A stretch of 64,000 bases of DNA, from the NCBI RefSeq assembly GCF_900115345.1, contig NZ_FOWC01000004.1, forward strand, positions 186,001-250,000, written 5' to 3'. The position numbers and the translations under genes were made by a program. This DNA comes from Amycolatopsis rubida. GTDB taxonomy: Bacteria > Actinomycetota > Actinomycetes > Mycobacteriales > Pseudonocardiaceae. This document shows positions 32,974-41,790 of this stretch, piece after piece. How positions within the stretch are numbered: position 1 is the first letter of the stretch; every line of letters starts with the position of its first letter. The notes under the pieces were generated by a model. It had not been told where the DNA came from. It did no database searches and worked only from the letters and a program-made list of their open reading frames with translations.

Positions 32974-35361
32974 CTAACCGGCACAAGGAGAAGGCGGTGC
33001 GGAGGAGCGTGACGTTCCCCACGTGGCCTTCGGCGCGTCGGCCGTCAGGGTGAAGTCCAGAGTGGACCCGCGGCGCAGTTGTTCGAGGCTGACGAACGTT
33101 TTGTCCGACGCCGTGCCGTTGACACGCAGCCCGGAGACGTACTGCAATTGCGCCCCGTTCGCGCCGCGCGCGTTGATGGTGAAGTCGCGGCCGTTGGACA
33201 GGTGCAGCACGGACTTGGCGAACCGCGGTGCGTTCAGCACGAAGTTGCCGGTGCCGGGGACGGCCGGGTAGAGGCCGAGCGCGCTGAAGACGTACCAGGC
33301 GGACATGGTGCCGAGGTCGTCGTTGCCGGTGACGCCGTTGGGGGCGTTCGTGAACAGCGTGTGCGCGGCCCGCACCACCGCGGAGGTCTTCCACGGCTGT
33401 CCGGTGAGCGTGTACATCCACGGCGAGTGCAGATCGGGCTCGTTGTTGGGGTTGTAGCGGAACTGCTTGTAATAGTCGTACGGGCCGACGACCCACTCCT
33501 CGTGCGCGGTCTTCGCCGGGTCCTTCACGAGGTCGTCGTAGGCGAAGAAGTCGTCGAGCCGTTTGCCCGCGTTGGCCGCGCCGCCCATCTTCGCGACCAG
33601 GCCGGGCACGTCCTGCTGCACCAGCCACTGGTACTGCCACGCCGTGCCCTCGTGGAAGCCGTCCTGGCCTTGCGGGCTGTACGGGCCGTCGGCTGGGGTG
33701 TACCAGCTGCCGCCGGTGACCTTCGGACGGAAGTAGCCGGTGAAGCCGCGGTCGGCCACGGACGGATCCCACAGCGTCGAGTACGTCCGGCCCTTGGCAG
33801 CCAGTTGCTTCGCGTCTTGCTTGCGGCCGAGCGCGGAGGCCATCACCGAGAGGGAGCAGTCGGCGAGGGCGTATTCGAGGGTCGCGGACGCGCCGTGTGC
33901 CGGGTCGGTGTCCTGGCCCTTCTTCGGGAAGTCCGGGTCGTACTGGACGAATCCGCCGGCCTGGTAGCTCGCGTTGCCGGAGCGGCCTTGGAACGGCGAT
34001 GACGCGGGCGGGATCTGGCGGGAGTTCTGCAACAGTGCTTGGTAGGCGTGCATTTCGTCGCCGCTCAGCGCGCCGAACCGCCACAGGTCGACCAGGAACG
34101 GCGTGACCGGATCGCCCGTCATGGTGTTCGTTTCCTGGCTCGCGTACGCCCAGCGCGGGAGCCAGCCACCTTGGTCGTGGATGGCGAGGAGGCTCTTCGC
34201 GATGTCCCTTGCCCGGTCCGGTTTCAGCAGGGACAGCAGCTGGTTCTGCGAGCGGTAGGTGTCCCAGAGGGAGAAGAAGTCGTAGTACGTCCAGCCGATC
34301 GCGCGGTGGATCTTCTTGTCGAAACCGTAGTACCGGCCGTCGGCGTCGTTCGCGGTCAGTGGTTGCAGGAAGGCGTGGTAGAGCGAGGTGTAGAAGACCG
34401 TCCGGTCGTCCGGGTTGCCGCCCGTGATGTCCACACTGGACAGTTCGCGTCGCCAGGCGCGCTGCACGTCGTTCTTCACGGCCTCGAACGGGCGGACGCG
34501 CGAGGCGGCGAGGTTCGTGTCCGCGCCGCGAGCGTCCACTTGGGAAATCGACGTGGTGGCCGTGACTTGGCCGCCCTTCGGGAAGGTCAGCCACGCGCCG
34601 CGCAGGCCCGCACCGCCTTGTGCCGAGCGGCTTCCGGGTGTGCCGCCGTCCGGCGACCAGGTGCCGTAGGAGGAGAACGGCTGGTCGAATTTCGTGGTGA
34701 AGTAAGTGGTGTAGGGCTTGCCGCCGCAGAAGGCCTGCGATTCGACAGTACCCGCGATGGTGTGGTCGTCGACGATCCGGACGCTGCTGCCGCTGACCGG
34801 TTCCTTCGCGTTGGCCTGCCCGACGTTCACGAAAACGTTCGCCGGACCGGATTTGTCGAAGGAATACCGTTCAACGCCGCTGCGGGTGCTGGCCGTCGTT
34901 TCGACGTCGATGCCGCCGTAGCCAGTGAGATGCACCTTGTAGTAGCCGGGTTTGCCGACCTCGCCTTCGTGCGTGTACGGCGCGGCGTACTTGGCTTGGT
35001 CGAAGGTCGCTGGTTTGCTGGTGTCGAACGCCGCGCCCGGGCCGATGTCTCCGGTGGTGGGCAACATGGACACCAGGCCGCCCTGTTCCCAGCAGCCCGC
35101 GCCGGACAGGAAGAAATGGCCGAAGCCGCGGATCGCGGTGTCGGTGTAGAGATATCCGGCGTAATGCGTGGTGATCGGGCTGGATTGCACCATGCCGAAC
35201 GGCGCGGACGCTCCCGGGAAGGTGTTGCCCTCGTCCTGCGTGCCGATGAACGTGTTCACCGCGTCCAGCGGATCGGCCGGTCGCGCTTGTGCCGCGACGG
35301 GCGTGAGCGCCGCCGCGGTGACAGCGAGCGCCATCGCACCCGCCAAAACCCTGCTCCTCAT
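32974..35361 (-). CDS. Secreted GH92 alpha-mannosidase
   Basis: 795 residues from ATG 35361, with GAGGAG upstream and a signal peptide (SRVLAGAMALAVTAAALTPV) cleaved near residue 26. The mature protein begins with DPLDAVNTFIGTQDEGNTFPGASAPFGMVQSSP, the standard GH92 N-domain. The catalytic domain includes HEGTAWQYQW near residue 570 (family acid Glu) and GNDDLGTMSAWYVFSALGLYP near residue 682 (family base Asp). GH92 enzymes are calcium-dependent exo-acting alpha-mannosidases. It is the second of two consecutive GH92 genes, separated by a strong hairpin at 35384-35430. It probably trims mannose from external glycans or mannan for the transporter encoded at 41-44 kb. Confidence 0.92.
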   Translation of the reverse strand: MRSRVLAGAMALAVTAAALTPVAAQARPADPLDAVNTFIGTQDEGNTFPGASAPFGMVQSSPITTHYAGYLYTDTAIRGFGHFFLSGAGCWEQGGLVSMLPTTGDIGPGAAFDTSKPATFDQAKYAAPYTHEGEVGKPGYYKVHLTGYGGIDVETTASTRSGVERYSFDKSGPANVFVNVGQANAKEPVSGSSVRIVDDHTIAGTVESQAFCGGKPYTTYFTTKFDQPFSSYGTWSPDGGTPGSRSAQGGAGLRGAWLTFPKGGQVTATTSISQVDARGADTNLAASRVRPFEAVKNDVQRAWRRELSSVDITGGNPDDRTVFYTSLYHAFLQPLTANDADGRYYGFDKKIHRAIGWTYYDFFSLWDTYRSQNQLLSLLKPDRARDIAKSLLAIHDQGGWLPRWAYASQETNTMTGDPVTPFLVDLWRFGALSGDEMHAYQALLQNSRQIPPASSPFQGRSGNASYQAGGFVQYDPDFPKKGQDTDPAHGASATLEYALADCSLSVMASALGRKQDAKQLAAKGRTYSTLWDPSVADRGFTGYFRPKVTGGSWYTPADGPYSPQGQDGFHEGTAWQYQWLVQQDVPGLVAKMGGAANAGKRLDDFFAYDDLVKDPAKTAHEEWVVGPYDYYKQFRYNPNNEPDLHSPWMYTLTGQPWKTSAVVRAAHTLFTNAPNGVTGNDDLGTMSAWYVFSALGLYPAVPGTGNFVLNAPRFAKSVLHLSNGRDFTINARGANGAQLQYVSGLRVNGTASDKTFVSLEQLRRGSTLDFTLTADAPKATWGTSRSSAPPSPCAG

Positions 35362-35383
35362 GGAACTCCTCTGGGAAAAGTCC

Positions 35384-35430
35384 GTGAGGGGAACCCTGAG
35401 GGAATCTGATTCCCTCAGGGTTCCCCTCAC
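35384..35430. repeat. Perfect palindrome between the GH92 genes (GTGAGGGGAACC family)
   Basis: The left arm (35384-35405) starts GTGAGGGGAACCCTGAGGGA and is mirrored exactly by the right arm (35409-35430) ending GGGTTCCCCTCAC, with a 3-base loop. Related or decayed copies occur at 46753-46793, 62799-62845 and 62857-62904. Here it sits 6 bp after the upstream GH92 stop and should terminate that transcript. Confidence 0.88.
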
Positions 35431-35436
35431 CGAAGG

Positions 35437-38400
35437 TCAGCCCGCGGCGATGGCGAACACGTGCATCGAGCCGCCGGTGACGCCGCTCGGCAGTGTCACG
35501 CTCGCGACGGTTTTGCCCGCGTCCAGCGTGATCGGCGCGGTGGCGAACACCATCGTGCGGATCTGCTGCGGGTCGCCGCCCGCGGAGTTGCGGTACGGGG
35601 TGGACAGGACGATCCGGTTGCCGAACGCCGGCTGCGCTCCGCCGCCGCCAAGGGTCCAGTCGGAGAACCCGACGGTGGCGGTGGACTTGCTGCCGTCGGT
35701 GTAGGTGACGGTGAGCGTGCCTTGGGCGTTGCCGTTGCTGGCGGAGCCGAGCAGCGCGAGCCGTCCCGAACCGGTCAGGTTGACCGTCTGGCCCGCGGCC
35801 ACGACGTTGTCCGGATCGCCTGCCGGGAACGACGGCCAGGTGAAGTTCAGCCCGTCGCTCGACACTGTGCCGCCTGGCTTGGCACCGGCCTTGGCCAGCG
35901 CGTCCGTCGAATAGCTCCAGCCGCCGCCGTCGAAGTTCCCGGCCGCCGAGTTCGCGTCCGGCGACAGGCCCGTGTTGTTCACCGTGGCCAGCCAGCTGTT
36001 CGGCTTCGCCACCAGGACGGTCAGCACCGCCTGGACGTCCGCCAGGCCCGGAGAGGAGAAGGTGACCGGGATCCGGCGCGGACCGTCGGAGGTGCCCGCC
36101 GGAACGCTCACCGTCACCTCAGCGTGGCCCTTGCCCGCCGCCGGGACCTGGACGGAACCGGTCGCGGGCGTGAGCGTGATGCCGTCCGCGCTGCCCGCGG
36201 AGTAGGTCCAGGTCTTCGCCGTGCCGGACAGATCCTGCACGCCCACCGAGGCGGTCGAGGTCGTGCCAGCGGGCACCACCGCGCGTGCCGGGTCCACAAA
36301 GGACAGGCTCGGCTTCTCCTGTTCGCGGAACGACGGCGGTGCGTCAGCCGGAGCGGAACCCCACGCGGTCGCGGACGTCGAGCGAGTGAAGTCCAGCTTG
36401 CCGCCCTGCGAGAGCAGCCCCTCCGACAGCCACGCCTTGCTGGCCGCACCGCCGTTCACCTTCAGGCTGCTGGTGTACTCACCGGTGCCGGGAGCGTTGA
36501 CGGTGATCTTCTTGCCCGCTCCGGTGGTCACCTCGGCGTGCGCGAATCGCGGCGTGGTCAGCACGGTTTCGGCGCGGCCCGGGATCTCCGGGTAGACGCC
36601 GAGCGCGGACCAGACGTACCAGGACGACATCTGCCCGAGGTCGTCGTTGCCGATCAGGCCTTCCGGACGCGGGTTGTACAGCTCGTCCATCGCCCGGCGC
36701 ACGATGTTCTGCGTCTTCGCCGGAGCACCGGCGAACGAGTACACGTACGGCGCGTTCGAGTTCGGCTCGTTGCCCAGGAACGCGTACGGCTCATGGGTTC
36801 CGGCGTTCAGCTTCGTGAAGAAGGTGTCCAAACGCGACTGCGTGGCGGTGGTGCCGCCGAACGCGGTCACGAGACCGGCGAGGTCGTACGGGACCATCCA
36901 GTCGTACTGCGCGCCGTTGCCCTCGACCCAGCCCTGCGAGCTGGCCGGGTCGTAGTTCCCGGAGAACGAACCGTCCGCGTTGCGCGGCTGCAGATGTCCG
37001 CTGCCCGGGTTGTAGAGGTTCTGCCAGTTCTGCGCGCGCTTCATGAACGTCGTGTACGTGGCGCTGTCGCCGAGCCGCTTCGCGAACTGGGCGATGGCGA
37101 AGTCCGCGCTCGCGTACTCCAAGGTGTCCGCCGCCGCGCCGGGCACGTAGCCGAGCCGCTGGTAGTCCTGCAGACCCGGCCGCTCGGTGTAGCCCTGCGT
37201 CGGCTGCGTCGCGCCCTTGATCATGAGCAGCAACGCTTTCTGCGCGTCGAAGTCACGCGCGCCGAACGCGTAGGCGCTGGAAATGATGATGTGGTACGGG
37301 TCCCCGTTCATCACGCCGGTGTAGTCGTTCGCCACCGTCCAGCGGTCCCACGAACCGCCTTGTTCGGCGAAGGCCATCATCGAGCGCACGAGGTCCGAGG
37401 TCTGCTTCGGCGCGATCGTAGCCAGCAGCGGGACCTCCGAACGGTAGATGTCCCAGCCGGAGATGTTGGTGTACACCGCGTGGCCGCGTTCGGCCTGGTG
37501 GATCCGGCCGTCGAAGCCCGGGTAGCGACCGTCCACATCGGAAAACACGTTCGGCTGGACCAGCGAGTGGTACAGCGAGGTGTAGAACGTCGTGGTGTCG
37601 GCGTCGCTGCCGCCGCTGACCTGGATCTTGCCGAGCTGGTCGTTCCACGCCTTCCGCGCGGACGCGGCCACCTGGTCGAACGACTTCCTGCCGTTGTTCT
37701 CCGCCTTCAGGTTCGCCTTCGCCCCGTCGACGGACACAAAGGACAGTCCTACCTGGACGTTGACCTGCGCGCCGTTGAGGTTCGGGAAGGTCACGTACCC
37801 GCCGCTGCCCGGCCCGCTCACCGTCGTGTCCTGCGGCTTGGCTTTCGCTGGGCGCGCCATTGTGGAGCCGATGCCGTTGGGCTGCGCGACCTTCGCCTTG
37901 GCCCCGCCGGTCTCCGCGGTCTTGCCCGGCGTCACCGCTCCGTTCTTCCACGTCCCGCTCGCCTCGAACGGGGTGTCGAACTTCGCCGAGAAGTAGACCC
38001 GGTAGGAATTCTTCGCGCCGCAGAACCGGCCGCTGGTCGCCCAGCCGCTGATGGTGTCCTTGCCGATGCTGATCGACGCGTCGTCGGTGCCGTTGATCGA
38101 GCCGGAAGTGTTGACCAGCAACGTCGACGCCGCGCCCGCCGGGTAGGTGAAGCGGCCGGAGCCGGTGCGCTGGGTCGCGCTCAGTTCGACCTTCGCGCCG
38201 TTGTCGAGGGCGACGTCGTACGCGCCGGCGGTCGCGTGCTCGTTCTTGTGGTCGAAGGTCGAGGTGTAGCGGCCCGGATCGGTCGCGGGCGACGTGCTGA
38301 TCTCGCCGACGTAGGGCATGAACGGCAGGTCCTGATATGTGGTGCAGCCCGCGCCGGAAAGGTGCGTGAGGCTGAACCCGGTGATCGTGTTGTCGTCGTA

Positions 38401-38679
38401 GAAATAGCCGCCCGGCTGGGATTTCTTCGTGTCCGGGCTCCACTGCACCATGCCGAACGGCGCGACCGCGCCGGGGAAGGTGTTGCCCGCGCCGCCGCCG
38501 GTCCCGTGGTCCGCGCCGCCGGGCCGGGTGCCGACGAACGGGTTCACCCACTTCGCCAGGTCCGCGGTCTTCGCGGCGCCCGCCGCGGGATCGGCCAGTG
38601 CGGGGGCGGCGGGGGCCACCGCCGCCACGACCGCCGAGGTCAGGAAGATCAGTCCGGCTCTCCAGCGCGCTCGCGCCAT
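35437..38679 (-). CDS. Secreted multidomain GH92 alpha-mannosidase
   Basis: About 1080 residues; ATG 38679 has GAGAGG 8 bases upstream (ATG 38685 is also possible). Signal peptide to about residue 32. The GH92 core spans roughly 45-780, with EGNGAQYDW near 585 and GNDDLGQMSSWYVWSALGVYPEIPG near 678. Beyond 790 there is an Ig/NEW3-like segment (SFVDPARAVVPAGTTSTASV to RIPVTFSS) and a C-terminal beta-sandwich (NSAAGNFDGGGWSYS, then GTLTVTYTDGS, ending MHVFAIAAG) of a type appended to many actinobacterial glycosidases. The extra domains suggest binding to polymer or cell-wall glycan. It faces the LacI gene across three operator-like palindromes. Confidence 0.92.
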   Translation of the reverse strand: MARARWRAGLIFLTSAVVAAVAPAAPALADPAAGAAKTADLAKWVNPFVGTRPGGADHGTGGGAGNTFPGAVAPFGMVQWSPDTKKSQPGGYFYDDNTITGFSLTHLSGAGCTTYQDLPFMPYVGEISTSPATDPGRYTSTFDHKNEHATAGAYDVALDNGAKVELSATQRTGSGRFTYPAGAASTLLVNTSGSINGTDDASISIGKDTISGWATSGRFCGAKNSYRVYFSAKFDTPFEASGTWKNGAVTPGKTAETGGAKAKVAQPNGIGSTMARPAKAKPQDTTVSGPGSGGYVTFPNLNGAQVNVQVGLSFVSVDGAKANLKAENNGRKSFDQVAASARKAWNDQLGKIQVSGGSDADTTTFYTSLYHSLVQPNVFSDVDGRYPGFDGRIHQAERGHAVYTNISGWDIYRSEVPLLATIAPKQTSDLVRSMMAFAEQGGSWDRWTVANDYTGVMNGDPYHIIISSAYAFGARDFDAQKALLLMIKGATQPTQGYTERPGLQDYQRLGYVPGAAADTLEYASADFAIAQFAKRLGDSATYTTFMKRAQNWQNLYNPGSGHLQPRNADGSFSGNYDPASSQGWVEGNGAQYDWMVPYDLAGLVTAFGGTTATQSRLDTFFTKLNAGTHEPYAFLGNEPNSNAPYVYSFAGAPAKTQNIVRRAMDELYNPRPEGLIGNDDLGQMSSWYVWSALGVYPEIPGRAETVLTTPRFAHAEVTTGAGKKITVNAPGTGEYTSSLKVNGGAASKAWLSEGLLSQGGKLDFTRSTSATAWGSAPADAPPSFREQEKPSLSFVDPARAVVPAGTTSTASVGVQDLSGTAKTWTYSAGSADGITLTPATGSVQVPAAGKGHAEVTVSVPAGTSDGPRRIPVTFSSPGLADVQAVLTVLVAKPNSWLATVNNTGLSPDANSAAGNFDGGGWSYSTDALAKAGAKPGGTVSSDGLNFTWPSFPAGDPDNVVAAGQTVNLTGSGRLALLGSASNGNAQGTLTVTYTDGSKSTATVGFSDWTLGGGGAQPAFGNRIVLSTPYRNSAGGDPQQIRTMVFATAPITLDAGKTVASVTLPSGVTGGSMHVFAIAAG

Positions 38680-38739
38680 CGCCATCGCCTCTCCAGTTGT
38701 CCGGCGCGAACCCGCCGTCACCGACCTCGAGGCATCGAT

Positions 38740-38751
38740 GACAACCTTGTC
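38740..38751. promoter_or_regulatory. LacI operator copy 1
   Basis: GACAACCTTGTC matches 11 of 12 positions of the perfect palindrome GACAACGTTGTC at 38936. It lies 61 bp upstream of the GH92 start and so can control the minus-strand mannosidase transcript. Confidence 0.65.
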
Positions 38752-38829
38752 GCGCACCGTCGATGCGGGCTACCTTCGGCAATGTCTCACCGGATCGTCA
38801 AGACCGCGGTGAGAGCCTGTCCGATTCGA

Positions 38830-38841
38830 GACAACGATGTC
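38830..38841. promoter_or_regulatory. LacI operator copy 2
   Basis: GACAACGATGTC differs at one position from the 38936 palindrome. It lies about midway between the divergent genes. The three sites are 90 and 106 bp apart, distances that could allow looping by a tetrameric or multiply bound LacI protein. Confidence 0.6.
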
Positions 38842-38933
38842 CACCATCCGCACCAGCGCCTTCGTCGGCTGGGGCAAGGACAACCGGCGGCCATTGACAC
38901 AGAGCGGGCGGATGGTGTCCAATCCCCCGCATT

Positions 38934-39986
38934 ATGACAACGTTGTCTCACTCGGGCCGGGACGCGGACGGGCTTCCCCGCCCCGCCAGCAGGCGGGCCA
39001 CGATGAGCGATGTGGCCCGGCTGGCCGGCGTCAGCATCAAAACGGTGTCGCGGGTCGTCAACGACGAGCCCGCGGTGCATCCGGACACCGCCGAACGCGT
39101 GGTGGCCGCGATCGAACAGCTGGGGTTCCGCCGGAACCTCGGCGCCCGCAACCTGCGCCGCGGCTCGACCACCGGCACCATCGGCCTGGTCGTCGAGGAC
39201 GTCGGCAACCCCTTCTACTCCGAGCTGAACCGCGCGGTGGAACGGATCGCGACGTCGTTCGGCAGACACGTGCTGACCGGGTCGTCCGGCGAGAATTCCG
39301 ACCGCGAACGCGAACTGTCGCTGGAGTTCTGCGCGCGGCGGGTGGACGGGCTGCTGATCGTGCCCGCCGGGCTGCAGCACGGCTATCTCGTGCCGGAAAT
39401 GCGCGCGGGCACGCCGGTGGTGTTCCTCGACCGGCCGGCCGGCGACATCGTGGCCGACACCGTGCTCGTGGACAACCTCGGCGGCACCATCGAGGCGGTC
39501 GGCCACCTCGTGCGGCACGGCCACCGCCGGATCGCGTTCCTCGGCGACAGCCCGGACATCTTCACCGCCGCCGAACGGCTCCGCGGGTTCCGGGAAGGCT
39601 GTGTGCGCAACGGGATCTCCTACGACGAGAGCCTCGTGGCGATGCAGACGCCGACACCGGAAACCGTCGGCCAGGCCGTGCGCAAGCTGATCGGCGGGCC
39701 GAATCCGGCCACCGCCGTGATCGCGGGAAACAACCGGGTCGCGGTGCACCTGCTGCGCGCGCTCGCGCACGCCGAGCACCGGCCCGCGCTGGTGAGCTTC
39801 GACGATTTCGAACTGGCGGACCTGCTCGACCCGCCGGTCACCGTGATCGCCCACGACGTCAGCGCCCTCGGGCACGCAGCGGCCGAGCTGCTGTTCGCCC
39901 GCATCCAGGGAGATCAGTCCGCCCCGAGAAAGGTAGTTCTGCCCGTGCACCTAGTCGCCCGCGGTTCCGGTGAGGCCGCCCTGTGA
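38934..39986 (+). CDS. LacI-family regulator of mannoside locus
   Basis: 350 residues. The DNA-binding domain is MSDVARLAGVSIKTVSRVVN..VHPDTAERV (residues 24-60), with the hinge RNLGARNLRRGST, followed by a periplasmic-binding-protein-like ligand domain (GLVVEDVGNPFYSELNRAVE, FLDRPAGD, ALVSFDDFELADLL). ATG 38934 overlaps the operator; ATG 39003, which begins the domain directly, is a real alternative. It heads the operon with the isomerase and ABC transporter genes and is divergent from GH92. The probable effector is mannose or a mannose phosphate (inference). Confidence 0.9.
   Translation: MTTLSHSGRDADGLPRPASRRATMSDVARLAGVSIKTVSRVVNDEPAVHPDTAERVVAAIEQLGFRRNLGARNLRRGSTTGTIGLVVEDVGNPFYSELNRAVERIATSFGRHVLTGSSGENSDRERELSLEFCARRVDGLLIVPAGLQHGYLVPEMRAGTPVVFLDRPAGDIVADTVLVDNLGGTIEAVGHLVRHGHRRIAFLGDSPDIFTAAERLRGFREGCVRNGISYDESLVAMQTPTPETVGQAVRKLIGGPNPATAVIAGNNRVAVHLLRALAHAEHRPALVSFDDFELADLLDPPVTVIAHDVSALGHAAAELLFARIQGDQSAPRKVVLPVHLVARGSGEAAL
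38936..38947. promoter_or_regulatory. LacI operator copy 3, overlapping the lacI-type start
   Basis: GACAACGTTGTC is a perfect 12-bp palindrome beginning inside the ATG codon at 38934. TTGACA at 38894-38899 and a weak TCCAAT box at 38918-38923 would place the transcript start close to 38930-38934, suggesting a leaderless message whose first bases are the operator. Confidence 0.65.
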
Positions 39987-41020
39987 CCAAGCATCTCGAA
40001 CCGGTCGCGCTCCCGGCCAACCAGCCGCCGCAGTTCTATCGGGGCGGCGACGCCATCGCCGCCCTGCGCGGCGCGACCGGCACCGACTCGAAATTCGGGC
40101 CGGAGGACTGGGTCGGTTCCGTCACCACCATGTTCGGCCAGGAGACCAACGGTCTCACCAAGCTGCCCAGCGGGATCTGGCTGCGCGACGCGGTCAGCGC
40201 GGACGCGGACGCGTGGCTCGGCGCCGCGCACGTCGCCAAGCTCGGCGACTCGACCGGCCTGCTGGTCAAGCTGCTCGACGCCGGACAGCGGCTTCCGGTG
40301 CACTTCCACCCGTCGGATTCCTTCGCCCGCAAGCACTTCGACTCGCACTTCGGCAAGACCGAGGCGTGGATCGTGGTCGGCACCTACGGCGACGACCCGC
40401 GCGTGTATCCAGGTTTCCGGGAGACGCTGAGCAAGGAAACCGTCGCCGAGTGGACCCGCGAACAGGACGCGCCGAGCATGCTGGGCGCGCTCAACAGCAT
40501 CCCGGTGCGGGCCGGTGACACGGTCTACATCCCGGCGGGCCTGCCGCACGCGATCGGCGAGGGCGTGTTCGTGGTCGAGCTCCAGCAGCCGACGGACTTC
40601 TCGCTGACTCTGGAGTGGCGTGATTTCCTTGCCTCGCCGGAAAAGGGCCACCTCGGAATCGGCTTCGACACCGCGATCGAAACGCTCGACACCTCCGGCT
40701 GGGACGACGACCGGCTCAAGACGATCGTGAAGCACACCTCCGGCGACGAAGCGACCACAGTGGACTTGCTCGCGCCGGACTCGGCGGAGTTCTTCCGCGC
40801 GGACCGCATTCAGTTGTCCGGCGACGTGTTCTCCCTCGACCCGTCGTTCAGCGTGCTCGTCGCGCTCGACGGCGAGGGCACCTTGCGCACCGAGCACGGC
40901 GGCGAGTTCCCGGTGGCCAAGGGCGACACCTACGCGGTGCCGTTCTCCGCGGGCCAGACCGAACTGTCCGGCTCGCTCACCGTCATCCGCTGCCGCCCGC
41001 CCGCCCCGGAAAGGAGTTAG
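39983..41020 (+). CDS. manA: Class I mannose-6-phosphate isomerase-type protein
   Basis: 345 residues from GTG 39983, overlapping the LacI stop (GTGA). The cupin core carries the metal-binding pattern LPVHFHPSDSFARKHFDSHFGKTEAWIV, then GDTVYIPAGLPHAIGEGVFVVELQQPTDFS; these are the class I phosphomannose isomerase motifs. It would convert mannose-6-phosphate to fructose-6-phosphate, feeding mannose released by the GH92 enzymes into glycolysis. No mannose kinase is present nearby, so a general sugar kinase elsewhere would be required, or the enzyme may act on a related sugar. Confidence 0.82.
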   Translation: MTKHLEPVALPANQPPQFYRGGDAIAALRGATGTDSKFGPEDWVGSVTTMFGQETNGLTKLPSGIWLRDAVSADADAWLGAAHVAKLGDSTGLLVKLLDAGQRLPVHFHPSDSFARKHFDSHFGKTEAWIVVGTYGDDPRVYPGFRETLSKETVAEWTREQDAPSMLGALNSIPVRAGDTVYIPAGLPHAIGEGVFVVELQQPTDFSLTLEWRDFLASPEKGHLGIGFDTAIETLDTSGWDDDRLKTIVKHTSGDEATTVDLLAPDSAEFFRADRIQLSGDVFSLDPSFSVLVALDGEGTLRTEHGGEFPVAKGDTYAVPFSAGQTELSGSLTVIRCRPPAPERS

Positions 41021-41025
41021 CGCCG

Positions 41026-41790
41026 ATGAGCGAGATCCTGCTCGACGCGGTGGACCTGACCAAGCACTACGGATCGGTGGAAGCCTTGCGCGGTGCGTCT
41101 TTCCAGGCGCGCGCGGGCGAGGTGACCGCGCTGATCGGCGACAACGGCGCGGGCAAGTCCACGCTCGTGAAGTGCCTGTCCGGAGCCGAACAGCCGACGT
41201 CGGGCCGGATCTTGCTCGACGGCAAGGAAGTCCGCCTCGATTCGCCAGTGGCCGCGCGCCGGGCGGGCATCGAGACCGTGTACCAGGATCTCGCCGTCGC
41301 GCCGGAGCTGGACCCGGCGGCGAATCTTTTCCTGGGCAGGGAAATCCCGCGCAAGGGCATCCTCGGCAAACTCGGCATGCTCGACAAGGCGGAGATGCGC
41401 CGCCAGGCGGTCACCGAGTTCGAGAAGCTCGGCGTCAAGCTGCAGAGCAGCGAAGTGTCGATCGGCTCGTTGTCCGGCGGGCAGCGGCAAAGCGTCGCGG
41501 TGGCGCGGTCGGTGGCGTGGGCGTCGAAGGTCGTGTTCATGGACGAACCGACCGCGGCGCTGGGCGTGCGGCAGCGCGAACGCGTACTGGACGTGATCAG
41601 GAAGGTCAGGGACAAGGGCATCGCAGTGGTGCTGATCAGTCACAACATGCCTGAGGTGCTGTCGGTTTCGGACCGGATCGAGGTGCTGTTGCAGGGCAAG
41701 CGCGTCGCCCGGTTCACCGGTGCGGACACGAAACTCGAAGACCTCGTCGCGGCCATGACCGGTGCGCTGGTCCAGGAGGAGGCGGCATGA
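41026..41790 (+). CDS. Sugar ABC transporter ATPase (single-domain)
   Basis: 254 residues. Walker A GDNGAGKST, signature LSGGQRQSV, Walker B KVVFMDEPTAAL, and a switch histidine in LISHNMPEV. It has only one nucleotide-binding domain, unlike the tandem RbsA/MglA type, and belongs to the FrcA-like group of ribose/fructose-family importers. The stop overlaps the permease start (ATGA). Energises import through the 41787 permease. Confidence 0.9.
   Translation: MSEILLDAVDLTKHYGSVEALRGASFQARAGEVTALIGDNGAGKSTLVKCLSGAEQPTSGRILLDGKEVRLDSPVAARRAGIETVYQDLAVAPELDPAANLFLGREIPRKGILGKLGMLDKAEMRRQAVTEFEKLGVKLQSSEVSIGSLSGGQRQSVAVARSVAWASKVVFMDEPTAALGVRQRERVLDVIRKVRDKGIAVVLISHNMPEVLSVSDRIEVLLQGKRVARFTGADTKLEDLVAAMTGALVQEEAA

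Noticed and set aside
35461-38937. A 1158-residue plus-strand open frame
   Set aside because: It is antisense to a clear GH92 gene, Arg/Val-rich without domain motifs, and arises from third-position GC bias.
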